From contig NZ_CP117883.1 of assembly GCF_028736215.1 (NCBI RefSeq), forward strand, positions 310,001 through 374,000: a DNA stretch of 64,000 bases. The letters run 5' to 3'. Positions 8,218 through 16,538 of the stretch are shown one piece after another (positions within the stretch are counted from its first letter, which is position 1; every line of letters begins with the position of its first letter). The DNA is from Mucilaginibacter sp. KACC 22773. Lineage in GTDB: Bacteria > Bacteroidota > Bacteroidia > Sphingobacteriales > Sphingobacteriaceae. The notes below the pieces were generated by a model. That model was not told where the DNA came from and searched no databases. It was given only the letters and a program-made list of their open reading frames with translations. The translations under genes and the position numbers were made by a program.

Positions 8218-9474
8218 ATGAGTGTTTCTAAATTAGCTCAAAATTTACGCGGCTCGGAGATCATTAAGATTGCGGGCGAGATAAATGAATTAAAACGCCA
8301 GGGGCAAAATATTGCCAACCTAACTATTGGCGATTTCGACTCCAATATTTACTCCATCCCTGCCGACTTAAAAGACGGTATTGTTGATGCTTATAACCAC
8401 AACCAAACTAATTATCCGCCGGCTGATGGCATGCTTAACCTGCGCGAAAGTGTATCGGCATTTTTAAGCAGCCGCATGGGTTTAAATTATAAAGCTAACG
8501 AGATATTGATTTCGGGCGGCTCACGTCCGTTGATCTATTCAACTTTTCTGGCCCTGGTTGATCCGGGCGATAAGGTGGTTTTTCCGGCACCGTCATGGAA
8601 CAATAATCACTACAGCGACCTTACCAGTGCAAATGCAGTTATTGTAGAAACCAAACCCGAAAACAACTTTATGCCTACGGCTGATGAAATTGCACCGCAT
8701 TTAAAAGGCGCAACTTTACTGGCACTTTGCTCGCCCCTGAACCCAACGGGTACCATGTTTAATAAAAAAGACCTGGAAGAGATTTGCGACCTGGTAATTG
8801 CCGAAAACAAAAAACGCGCAGCCGGCGAAAAGCCTTTGTACCTGCTGTACGATCAAATATATTCGCAACTAACCTTCGGTGATTTTAAACATTACGATCC
8901 GGTTACTTTACGCCCGGAACTAAGGCCATATACCGTATTTGTTGATGGTGCATCTAAATGTTTTGCCTCAACAGGCGTACGCGTAGGCTGGGGTTTTGGC
9001 CCTGCAAACATTATTGATAATATGAAAGCCATTGTAGGCCATATGGGGGCATGGTCGCCAAAGGCCGAGCAGGTTGCCATGGCTCATTTTATTACCGATA
9101 CCGCCGCTGTAGATACCTACCTGGATGATTTGAAAGGAAAAATCCGCGCCAGCTTAACAACCCTACACGAAGGTTTCCAGGCACTGAAAGCCGAAGGTTT
9201 CCAGGTAGATTCGATAACGCCAATGGGCGCAATATACCTTACTCTTAAAATCGATTACACCGGCAAAACCACCCCAGACGGGCATGTATTAAAGGATTCG
9301 GCTGATATTAACTTTTACCTCATCAAGGAAGCCAAAGTGGCCCTGGTGCCATTCTCGGCCTTCGGTACAGATGATTCGGTTAACTGGTTCCGTGCATCAG
9401 TAGGTGCAAGCACACTGGAGGATATTGAGCAGCTGATACCGAGGGTGAAAGCGGCTTTGAGTAAGTTGAAGTAA
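8218..9474 (+). CDS. Class I/II pyridoxal-phosphate aminotransferase
   Basis: A 418-aa fold-type I PLP enzyme of the aspartate-aminotransferase superfamily. Visible features are the glycine-rich cofactor-phosphate segment SGGSRPL (99-105), Asn175 in SPLNPTG, Asp212 in LLYDQIY, the Schiff-base Lys247 in DGASKCFA, and Arg255 in GVRVGW. No signal peptide is seen, so it is cytosolic. The amino donor and acceptor cannot be assigned from these motifs. It stands alone, with its own promoter and a nested hairpin downstream at 9477-9579 shared with the convergent GH43 gene. Confidence 0.88.
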   Translation: MSVSKLAQNLRGSEIIKIAGEINELKRQGQNIANLTIGDFDSNIYSIPADLKDGIVDAYNHNQTNYPPADGMLNLRESVSAFLSSRMGLNYKANEILISGGSRPLIYSTFLALVDPGDKVVFPAPSWNNNHYSDLTSANAVIVETKPENNFMPTADEIAPHLKGATLLALCSPLNPTGTMFNKKDLEEICDLVIAENKKRAAGEKPLYLLYDQIYSQLTFGDFKHYDPVTLRPELRPYTVFVDGASKCFASTGVRVGWGFGPANIIDNMKAIVGHMGAWSPKAEQVAMAHFITDTAAVDTYLDDLKGKIRASLTTLHEGFQALKAEGFQVDSITPMGAIYLTLKIDYTGKTTPDGHVLKDSADINFYLIKEAKVALVPFSAFGTDDSVNWFRASVGASTLEDIEQLIPRVKAALSKLK

Positions 9475-9476
9475 TT

Positions 9477-9579
9477 GTCAGAATCAGAATTTACAGGATT
9501 TTAGAATTAACAAAATCCTGTAAATTCAATACTTTTATAAGTCTGGGCGTTCTTTAATTCTGAAAATTCTGATTCAGAC
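9477..9579. terminator. Nested inverted repeat between convergent genes
   Basis: An inner perfect 16-base stem (9487-9502 with 9512-9527, GAATTTACAGGATTTT) and an outer 16-base pair with one mismatch (9477-9492 with 9564-9579). The site between two stop codons suggests a bidirectional terminator. Confidence 0.6.
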
Positions 9580-9588
9580 ATCTTCAAA

Positions 9589-10590
9589 TTATTTTATCTC
9601 CCTCGCCGCAACTCCTTCGTTGGTAATCTTCACCGGCTGTATCATGCCATCTTTATCAAAGTACATTTTATCAACGCACATTACGCGGTGGTTGCCGTCG
9701 GTTTCGGTCAATGGTCGGCGGTGGTATACAATGTACCATTCATCGGTACCAGGTACGTTAATAACCGAATGGTGGCCCGCGCCGGTGGCAATACTGGCGT
9801 CCTGCTTTAAAATAGTAGCTATCCGCTTAAACGGACCAAATGGGGTATCGCCTACAGCGTAAGCTACCCGGTAATCGGGGCCTGTCCAACCGCCTTCGCT
9901 CCACATAAAGTAGTATTTGCCTTTGCGTTTAAACATTACCGGTCCCTCTACATAGCCCTCGGGGGTTATTTTCCTGTAGGTGACACCATCCTCAAAAGGC
10001 ACCACGCCGGTAAAGTCGTCTTTTAGTTTTACAATATTGCACTGGCCCCAGCCACCGTATATCATATAGTACTGGCCGTTATCATCCTTAAAAACAAACT
10101 GATCTATAGGCTGGGCTTTGTTAATAATCTGGTCAATCAACGGCTTGCCCAGGTAATCCTTAAACGGGCCCGCCGGGTTATCGGCTACGGCTACGCCGAT
10201 GCCGCCTTTTTCGTTATTGTTCTGGATGTCGTTTGCGCCGAAGAAGATATAATATTTACCGCCTTTTTCGGTAACGGCAGGCGCCCAAAGCGCCCGGCGA
10301 ACCCATTTTACGCCGGTGGTATCAACAATGTGGGGGTGTTTGGTCCAATGTACCAGGTCGGGCGATGAGAAGGCATCCATGAAAACCTGCTCATTGTATT
10401 TAGCCGAGTAAGTTGGGTATAACCAATATTGCTTGTTGAAAATTTTAGCCTCCGGATCGGCATACCAACCCTCAACCACGGGGTTGCCCGATGTTTTTTT
10501 ATCCTGCGCCAAAACTTGCCGGACTGGCATCGTCATTGCGGTTGCCATAACCGCCGTTAAAAGAATTTTATGGTAAATGCCCGTTTTCAT
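9589..10590 (-). CDS. Secreted glycoside hydrolase family 43 protein
   Basis: A 333-aa five-bladed beta-propeller hydrolase of the GH43 type (arabinofuranosidase, xylosidase or arabinanase activities). A signal peptide covers about residues 1-29 (MKTGIYHKIL... to VLAQ). The catalytic triad can be read as Asp45 in YADPEAKI, an Asp in QPIDQFVF, and the Glu in GYVEGPVMF. I prefer ATG 10590 over 10659, because it gives a clean signal peptide at the N-terminus. The AraC regulator gene at 10690 lies upstream on the same strand and may control it. It is not next to a SusC/D pair. Confidence 0.85.
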   Translation of the reverse strand: MKTGIYHKILLTAVMATAMTMPVRQVLAQDKKTSGNPVVEGWYADPEAKIFNKQYWLYPTYSAKYNEQVFMDAFSSPDLVHWTKHPHIVDTTGVKWVRRALWAPAVTEKGGKYYIFFGANDIQNNNEKGGIGVAVADNPAGPFKDYLGKPLIDQIINKAQPIDQFVFKDDNGQYYMIYGGWGQCNIVKLKDDFTGVVPFEDGVTYRKITPEGYVEGPVMFKRKGKYYFMWSEGGWTGPDYRVAYAVGDTPFGPFKRIATILKQDASIATGAGHHSVINVPGTDEWYIVYHRRPLTETDGNHRVMCVDKMYFDKDGMIQPVKITNEGVAAREIK

Positions 10591-10689
10591 AATAGGTTGC
10601 ATGTTTTTAAGGCCGCTAATATAACAGCTAAATTGGTTTAGTTGATACGGTTTCTGCAAATCATATCCCCGGCTATACCCGTAATAAGT

Positions 10690-11676
10690 TTATCTCAACG
10701 CCAATCCATCTTTATATCGCTTGGGTTTTACCTGGAAGTGCCTTTCAAACAAGCGCCCGAAATGGCTCAAATTGGTAAAGCCCAGCTGGTAGCCGGTTTC
10801 GGATACGGATTGCATAGCCAGCAAACGGGCGGCCTCGTTCATCCGGGCCGACTGGTAATAGTTATAAATACTATCGCCAAAAATCTGCCGGAAAAGCTGT
10901 TTCATTTTGGTAAGGCCGATACCTATCTTGCCCGATAACTCGGGAAGCTGCGGGGTTAAGCTAAGGTCGGCTAAAATGGCGGCCCGCAGTTTGTATATCT
11001 TTTCGGCATCGGCCTGGTCTACCGTGATAGAAGCGGTTTCGGCACGGTGCATCAGCTTGCTGAACAGCAGGTATATGAGTTCTTCGGCCTTGTTTTTGTA
11101 AAGCAGTGTGGCCAGGGTGGTAGTTTCGTCAATTCGGCTTAATTGTTTTAGCGCGCGTTCCATCTCTAAAGTCATCACCTCATGCAGCACAAACGATGGG
11201 CTTTCCTGCAACAGCGATGCTATGGGGCAGCCGGCCTCCTGCAAATCCAAAATATTGATGAGCGTTTGGCGGGATGCACCAATAACCAGGAAATTAACAT
11301 GCTGATTGGCCGGAACAATTAATTCCGAAAAAAAGTTGCCGGTACCCAGTTCAACCTCGCAGCCGTTGCTACCTGTAAATAAAGGCCCGTGCGGTAGGTC
11401 GGCCTCCTCCACCGGGATGCGCCTGCAATCAAACTTTAAGGTGAGCATGGTTGATGATGAAGCTGCCAGGCGGCGCAAAACAAGATCATCCTTAAGCCAA
11501 TACCGATGGATGCACAGCGACAGGCCGTTATTCAGGAATACTTCCTGTATAAAACCCTCGCCAATTGATTCGGGCAGCGTTACCCGGTTATGGGTTATTT
11601 GGGCACCAAAACGCCTGGCAAAAGCCAAGCCAAAATGAAAACCTTTGCCTACTTCAAATTCAAATTCTATCGGCAT
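10690..11676 (-). CDS. AraC-family transcriptional regulator
   Basis: A 328-aa regulator with an N-terminal sensing region of unknown ligand (about 1-225) and a C-terminal AraC double helix-turn-helix. The second helix-turn-helix is recognisable as SVSETGYQLGFTNLSHFGRLF followed by the FQVKPKRYK end. The gene precedes the GH43 gene with about 100 bases between, so a role in its control is plausible but not shown. The start is ATG 11676. The upstream DNA is occupied by a repeat element that starts about 55 bases away. Confidence 0.85.
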   Translation of the reverse strand: MPIEFEFEVGKGFHFGLAFARRFGAQITHNRVTLPESIGEGFIQEVFLNNGLSLCIHRYWLKDDLVLRRLAASSSTMLTLKFDCRRIPVEEADLPHGPLFTGSNGCEVELGTGNFFSELIVPANQHVNFLVIGASRQTLINILDLQEAGCPIASLLQESPSFVLHEVMTLEMERALKQLSRIDETTTLATLLYKNKAEELIYLLFSKLMHRAETASITVDQADAEKIYKLRAAILADLSLTPQLPELSGKIGIGLTKMKQLFRQIFGDSIYNYYQSARMNEAARLLAMQSVSETGYQLGFTNLSHFGRLFERHFQVKPKRYKDGLALR

Positions 11677-11732
11677 AAAATATATTTAAACGGTTGTTAT
11701 TGAATAGCTTATACCCGATTTTCTGTCATTAT

Positions 11733-12023
11733 GAGTTGTAAAATTTCGCGCAATTCTGAAGGAAGAATGACAATGATTTCTCCCTAATGGAACTTGTTTC
11801 AGCAACCCACGTGCTAAGTATACTTCATGCGGGTCACCTGTCTTGTGAGATCCTGAAACAAGCTCAGGATGACTTCCGTTTTTTAACTTGTCATGGGTAG
11901 GCACGAAGAATCTGTTAGTCGTGCATGACCAATAGAAAAGTTGGCGAACAGATCCTTCACTACGTTCAGGACGACAGTCTTTTATTTTTGAATGTCATTT
12001 CCTCCTTCAGAATTTTACAACTC
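11733..12023. repeat. MITE-like element with terminal inverted repeats, containing repeat A copy 2
   Basis: The ends 11733-11771 (starting GAGTTGTAAAATT, ending GGAAGAATGAC) and 11994-12023 (reverse complement starting GAGTTGTAAAATTCTGAAGG) are inverted copies. The left end carries a short insertion. Inside lie a hairpin ATCCTGA-aacaagc-TCAGGAT at 11850-11870 and repeat A copy 2 (about 11890-12020). No open frame of interest is present. It fills the gap between the AraC and cupin genes. Confidence 0.7.
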
Positions 12024-12041
12024 AGCATCACAAAATGAGGC

Positions 12042-12545
12042 TTATTTATCCAGATAATCCGGCGGAAACATCTTTTGTCCGTATTTTTCGGCCAGTGCAC
12101 CCATTTTGCTTTTTAGCTCGTTGGTCATTGGCGGCAAAGGTAAAAATGTACCAAAAGGTGCGGGTTCGCCCGCTTCCGTAAAAAAATCTTCCATACCGGC
12201 GGGCATTACCGTGCAAAGCAAATGAGCCATTTGGTTGGATTTATTGCGGAAGCAATGAACAATACCTCCGTAAGGGATATTCACAAACGAGCCTTTGCCT
12301 GCAATATAATTGCCCGCTTCAGATTTTACCTCAACCTCGCCTTCAACAACGTAAAAACTTTCCTGTACATTGGGGTGGGCGTGCGGTATAGGGCCGCCCC
12401 CCGGTGGTACCAGCATATCTATCAACGCGTATTCACCATCGGTTCGCCTGCCCGATATCACTACCCGGTACGAGTTGCCTGCCATGGCAATCCCTTGCCC
12501 TTCTTCCGGGCCAACAAACGTTATTGTTTTTTTTGTGTTTTCCAT
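12042..12545 (-). CDS. Cupin-domain protein
   Basis: A 167-aa protein with one double-stranded beta-helix. Motif 1 can be read as PHAHPNVQESFYVVEGEVEV and motif 2 as NIPYGGIVHCFRN, giving likely metal ligands His, His, Glu and His. Function inside the superfamily cannot be assigned. There is no signal peptide. I use ATG 12545; the frame also allows a TTG two codons earlier. It lies 47 bases downstream of the Old Yellow Enzyme gene on the same strand and is probably co-transcribed. Confidence 0.8.
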   Translation of the reverse strand: MENTKKTITFVGPEEGQGIAMAGNSYRVVISGRRTDGEYALIDMLVPPGGGPIPHAHPNVQESFYVVEGEVEVKSEAGNYIAGKGSFVNIPYGGIVHCFRNKSNQMAHLLCTVMPAGMEDFFTEAGEPAPFGTFLPLPPMTNELKSKMGALAEKYGQKMFPPDYLDK

Positions 12546-12592
12546 CGTCAACTAAAAATAGATAAATGTAAGATAAGTATTGCCCGCCAACA

Positions 12593-13666
12593 TCAGGCCA
12601 CAGCCATTACCGGGTAATCGGTATAGCCATGAGCATCCGGAGTATATAAAGTTGTAAAATCAACCTCATTCAAAGGGGCGTTTTGCTCCATACGGGTCAC
12701 CAAATCGGGGTTAGCCAAAAACGGGCGGCCAAATGCAAGTACATCGGCAAAGCCTTTGGCTAAGGTATCGGCCGCTGTAGCGGGTGTATTGCCGTTACAA
12801 AGTATAATGGTTTCTGTAAACGCGGTACGGATAGCATCAAATGTTTTCTGTGGGATTTTTGGCGAAAAACCGATATGAATATAAGTGATACCTATTTTGT
12901 TTAACTCCTGCGCCAGGTAGGCATAGGTATTGTGTACTTCATCGGCATCATACTCCTGCAAATCGCCAAGGGTTGAGAAGGGGGAAAAACGGATACCTAC
13001 TTTTTCTTTACCAATAGCATCGGCAATTTGCTGCACCACTTCCAGCGCAAACGAAGCGCGGGCTTTATAGTCGCCTCCATATTGGTCGGTACGGTTATTT
13101 ATGTTGGGGTTTAAAAACTGTTCAACCAGGTAGCCGTTGGCGCCGTGTACTTCAACGCCGTCAAAGCCTGCTTCTACGGCATTTTTAGCGGCCTGTACAT
13201 ATTCTGCAATGGTTGCTTTAATAGCTTCGGTAGTAAGGGCTACAGCAATTGGGTAATCCTGCATTCCCATGCTATCGGTATGCATCTGGCCTGCCGCTTT
13301 TATTGCAGATACGCCTACTACGGTAGCCCCCGCTGGCAAATTTGCCTGGTGGGCTATGCGGCCTGTATGCATTAGTTGTACAAATATTTTACTGTTACCT
13401 GCATGTACCGCGCCGGTAACTTTTTTCCAGCCCTCAACCTGTTCACCGCTAAAGATGCCGGGGATACGTGCGTAACCCAAACCATTGGGCGATGGCGATG
13501 TACCCTCGGTAACAATAAGGCCCGCGCCGCTGCGCTGGTGGTAGTATTCGGCCATTAAATCATTAGGGATATTGCCAATGGCCCGGCTACGCGTCATGGG
13601 AGCCATTACCAGGTGGTTTTTTAACTGAAGTGTTTTTTGGGTGTATGGAGCTAATATAGTGTTCAT
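12593..13666 (-). CDS. Old Yellow Enzyme family alkene reductase (NADH:flavin oxidoreductase)
   Basis: A 357-aa FMN-dependent TIM-barrel enzyme that reduces activated C=C bonds such as those of enones, nitroalkenes or maleimides with NAD(P)H. The family signature GVEVHGANGYLVEQFL is intact, with the substrate-binding His and Asn, followed by NNRTDQYGG and the FMN-phosphate segment DVLAFGRPFLANPD. The start is ATG 13666; the longer frame to 13711 would read through a palindrome at 13678-13696 that looks like an operator. Such enzymes are often induced by electrophile stress through a repressor upstream, but no repressor gene is adjacent here. Confidence 0.9.
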   Translation of the reverse strand: MNTILAPYTQKTLQLKNHLVMAPMTRSRAIGNIPNDLMAEYYHQRSGAGLIVTEGTSPSPNGLGYARIPGIFSGEQVEGWKKVTGAVHAGNSKIFVQLMHTGRIAHQANLPAGATVVGVSAIKAAGQMHTDSMGMQDYPIAVALTTEAIKATIAEYVQAAKNAVEAGFDGVEVHGANGYLVEQFLNPNINNRTDQYGGDYKARASFALEVVQQIADAIGKEKVGIRFSPFSTLGDLQEYDADEVHNTYAYLAQELNKIGITYIHIGFSPKIPQKTFDAIRTAFTETIILCNGNTPATAADTLAKGFADVLAFGRPFLANPDLVTRMEQNAPLNEVDFTTLYTPDAHGYTDYPVMAVA

Positions 13667-13677
13667 GTTTTTTTTGT

Positions 13678-13696
13678 TTTGATATTGTATATCAAA
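13678..13696. promoter_or_regulatory. Palindromic putative operator upstream of the Old Yellow Enzyme gene
   Basis: TTTGATAT-TGT-ATATCAAA is a perfect 8-base-arm palindrome that ends 12 bases before the start codon at 13666. The size and site suit a dimeric repressor. Confidence 0.5.
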
Positions 13697-13776
13697 TGTC
13701 GGTACAGTCATGAACTTAAAATAGCTATAAAAGGTTTAAAAATAGTCTGATCGGACGGAATAAGACAGGCGGCTTT

Positions 13777-14496
13777 TTATCTTTTAAAATACTTCCCTTT
13801 TAAAATCCTGTCCATTACTTCGTCATAAAAACGCTGGCCTATGGTTACCCTGGCGCTGCCCAGGTTAAGCATATTGCCTTCAATGGTGTTAATCATTTTA
13901 AGGTTAACAATATGGCTTTTGTGTACCTGTAAAAACCTTTCGGCAGGGAGTTTTTCCTGGATACTCTTGATAGTTAAATAAACCACCAGTTTTTTGGGGA
14001 TGGTATACAGCACTACGTAATTGGCCATAGCCTCCACATAAATCAGATCGTCATACAACACACGCTCAATTTTGCCATCGCATTTAACATAAAAATGGTC
14101 GGGCTCCGTTTTAACCGGGGTAAGTTGTTTTTGCCTTAATGATTTTAACTCCAGGGCTTTTTGTGATGCTTTTAAAAATCGATCTAACGAAAATGGTTTT
14201 ACCAGGTAATCAACCACTGCCAGCTCAAAGCCATCCAGCGCATATTGCCCGTATGCCGTAGTCATGATTACCATGGGGAGGTTGTTGGCCGAGCGAAGAA
14301 ACTGAAGCCCGTTCATTTTTGGCATATTAATATCCAGGAACACCAGGTCAACATCCAGCTCATTCATCATCGCCGTTGCCTTCAACGGGTTTTCGGCCGC
14401 GCCAACCAACACCAGGAAATCAATTTCTTCAATATACTCCTGCAGCAGTTTGCGTGCAATGGGTTCATCATCTATAATAAGGCAGTTAAGCGTCAT
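13777..14496 (-). CDS. LytTR-family response regulator
   Basis: A 239-aa response regulator with a receiver domain (about 1-120) and a LytTR DNA-binding domain (about 135-237). Asp9, Asp10 and phospho-acceptor Asp55 (VFLDINMP) are present, with Lys in YLVKPFS. The C-terminal part shows the LytTR pattern of YVEAMANYVVLY, then FLQVHKSHIVN. It overlaps the sensor kinase gene by 4 bases, so the two form a translationally coupled pair. Targets are unknown; LytTR regulators commonly bind imperfect direct repeats near their own promoters or those of transport genes. Confidence 0.92.
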   Translation of the reverse strand: MTLNCLIIDDEPIARKLLQEYIEEIDFLVLVGAAENPLKATAMMNELDVDLVFLDINMPKMNGLQFLRSANNLPMVIMTTAYGQYALDGFELAVVDYLVKPFSLDRFLKASQKALELKSLRQKQLTPVKTEPDHFYVKCDGKIERVLYDDLIYVEAMANYVVLYTIPKKLVVYLTIKSIQEKLPAERFLQVHKSHIVNLKMINTIEGNMLNLGSARVTIGQRFYDEVMDRILKGKYFKR

Positions 14497-15557
14497 ACAT
14501 TAAACAGGGTTAAGGTTACCTCATAATCAGTATCGGTATTAACAATTTGGAGATGGTGCCTGCCGGGATATAAAATTTCAAGCCGGCGCTTTGTATTGGC
14601 AATCCCCAGGCCTGATGACTTTTCGGTTTGATTCACAAAGGTATCTTTAGTGTTAAACACATGGAATACCAGGTTGCTATTTTGGTATTGCAGGCCAATG
14701 CTCACCTGGTTTTGCCTATCCTCATTAAACCCAACATATTTAAAAGCATTTTCTATAAAAGTAATGAACAGCAGCGGCGCTACGTTAATTTGCCCGTTTA
14801 TACCATCGGCACAAAAAGAAACGACTATACGCTCATCAATGCGGCCCCTTTGTATGGCTATGTAATTGCGTATGTAGTTAATTTCGCTGTCAAGGGCTAT
14901 TTGTTCAACATTGCATTCATACAGCTGGTAACGCAACATTTCTGAAAATACCAGCAGCATTTCGCGGGCATCTTTGTTTGATTTATCAATGTGCCCGTAA
15001 ATAGAGTTGATGGAGTTGAACAGGAAATGCGGGTTAAACTGCGCCCGTAAAAAATTAAGTTCGTTGGTGGCCTTTTCTTTTTCAATCTGTTCGATATACA
15101 ATTGCGACCGTATTTTTTCGATAACCAGGTGCGCCGCCAGGATGCAGGCCACCCAAAAGAAAATATTTACAAACGAATCTAAAAAAATGCCGGGAAAACT
15201 AAACCTGGTATTTTTAACTTTAAAAACATAGGTAATAACGGCTATTGATACCGGCACCCTCATGAGCGCTGTAATAACAATCCCACCTAAAAAACACAGG
15301 CCGAATTTTACATACCGTTTTTTATTAAGCAATTGCGGAATGGTATACAGCGCGTTGAAATAGTAATTTGCCGATATAAACAACAGGTAGCAAAACTGGA
15401 TGGTAATGGCATGTGTAAATACCAGCGTACCATTCCTGAAGATAAACACCCAGGACAGGTACGCTATTACCCAAAATGTAAGGTGATATATTGTTTTGCT
15501 GGTTTTCAAGGTATACGCCCGGATTTGTTTATTAAAGTACGTTAATATGATGTACAA
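14493..15557 (-). CDS. LytS/YehU-type sensor histidine kinase
   Basis: A 354-aa membrane kinase of the His_kinase (PF06580) type. Four hydrophobic segments fill residues 20-145, then comes a short coiled coil and the phospho-acceptor His177 in RAQFNPHFLFNSIN. The ATPase part shows PLLFITFIENAFKYV (N box) and SSGLGIANTKRRLE (G box). No extracellular sensor domain is seen, so the membrane part itself may sense. The start at 15557 is TTG; no ATG is available before residue 99, and a second TTG at 15509 is equally possible. It is coupled to the LytTR regulator by a 4-base overlap. Confidence 0.88.
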   Translation of the reverse strand: MYIILTYFNKQIRAYTLKTSKTIYHLTFWVIAYLSWVFIFRNGTLVFTHAITIQFCYLLFISANYYFNALYTIPQLLNKKRYVKFGLCFLGGIVITALMRVPVSIAVITYVFKVKNTRFSFPGIFLDSFVNIFFWVACILAAHLVIEKIRSQLYIEQIEKEKATNELNFLRAQFNPHFLFNSINSIYGHIDKSNKDAREMLLVFSEMLRYQLYECNVEQIALDSEINYIRNYIAIQRGRIDERIVVSFCADGINGQINVAPLLFITFIENAFKYVGFNEDRQNQVSIGLQYQNSNLVFHVFNTKDTFVNQTEKSSGLGIANTKRRLEILYPGRHHLQIVNTDTDYEVTLTLFNV

Positions 15558-15571
15558 AAAAAATCGATTGG

Positions 15572-15985
15572 TTATTTAGGTTCCGCACCATCGGGAAAGG
15601 CCTGCCCTTTATGACAGGTGGTGCAAGATACAATCAGCGTAGCATTGCCAATTTCAGGATGCTTTACTTTTAAATATTTTTTGTTGATACCGAGGGTCAT
15701 GCGCATCATGGTGCGCGTAATCTGTTTTTCGGGCTTTGCATCGCTGGCAAAATCAAGCCCGTGGCCATCTTTATTACCGGCGTGGCAAAAACCACAACTT
15801 ACCCCAAGGCCGTCGTCAAAATCGTCGGCCATAATGCCCTGCAGTTCTTTGGAACTTATGTTTTTTGGCAGCACTTTTAAATTGGTGTATTGTGGTGTAT
15901 ATGGGATTTTATCAGTTGCGGCCACAGTAACACTTACTATAGCGGCCAATGCAATAACGGCTATAAACTTCCGGTTTATTTTCAT
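15572..15985 (-). CDS. Periplasmic dihaem c-type cytochrome
   Basis: A 137-aa exported cytochrome with a signal peptide (about 1-23) and two haem-c attachment sites, C64-GF-C67-H68 and C121-TT-C124-H125. The layout resembles the cytochrome subunit family of photosynthetic reaction centres, which in Bacteroidota occurs as small stand-alone proteins; Met residues ahead of each site could be axial ligands. It follows the YceI gene by 20 bases in the same direction and is probably co-transcribed with it and the metallophosphoesterase. Its partner in electron transfer is unknown. Confidence 0.85.
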   Translation of the reverse strand: MKINRKFIAVIALAAIVSVTVAATDKIPYTPQYTNLKVLPKNISSKELQGIMADDFDDGLGVSCGFCHAGNKDGHGLDFASDAKPEKQITRTMMRMTLGINKKYLKVKHPEIGNATLIVSCTTCHKGQAFPDGAEPK

Positions 15986-16005
15986 TTGAATTTGGTATAA
16001 AACTG

Positions 16006-16536
16006 TTACCCTTTTTTTGCAAGTACATCCAGGTTAACATCCAGTTCGTCGGCAATGGTGCTTGCGCCGCCAATGCCAAAATCCTTGCGCTTTATTTTGA
16101 ATGAGCCTTTAAATTGGTAGCCACCTGCGTAGGGTGCTGCTGTAAAAGGGAACGCTATTGCCTGGGTTTTACCTTTAATGGTTAGTTTGCCGGTTAGCAA
16201 ATAGATGCCTCTTTTGCCGGTTACTTTTGTTGATAGCAGCCTTATTTTAGGATTATTTTTAACATCTAAGTAGCTATCGCCCCTTAAATGCTCATCGTGC
16301 AGGTTGTTATCTGTGTTAACCGTTGCCGCATCAACCGTAACATCAAAATTCGCTGCATCCGCATTGTCAGGATCAAAATTGATAACCCCATCCAGGCCGC
16401 CGAAAGATCCGTCGATACCAAAGCCCAGGTTTTTAATGGTAAATTTTAATGACGATCCCTGGTTTACTGGTTTGTATTGCGCGTACGTGATGTTTACCCC
16501 GCAAAGTATCAGCAACAATAAAATTATCTTTTTCAT
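16006..16536 (-). CDS. Exported YceI-family protein
   Basis: A 176-aa lipocalin-like protein of the YceI family, whose members bind polyisoprenoid or other amphiphilic ligands in the periplasm. A clear signal peptide is visible (MKKIILLLLILCGVNITYAQ). Typical features follow: VNQGSSLKFTIKNLGFGIDG, DVTVDAATVNTDN, HLRGDSYLDVKNNPKI and the C-terminal IKRKDFGIGG. The gene lies 2 bases downstream of the metallophosphoesterase and 20 bases upstream of the dihaem cytochrome, so this is a tight three-gene unit. A second, signal-less YceI protein is encoded at 43728. Confidence 0.9.
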   Translation of the reverse strand: MKKIILLLLILCGVNITYAQYKPVNQGSSLKFTIKNLGFGIDGSFGGLDGVINFDPDNADAANFDVTVDAATVNTDNNLHDEHLRGDSYLDVKNNPKIRLLSTKVTGKRGIYLLTGKLTIKGKTQAIAFPFTAAPYAGGYQFKGSFKIKRKDFGIGGASTIADELDVNLDVLAKKG

Positions 16537-16538
16537 GC

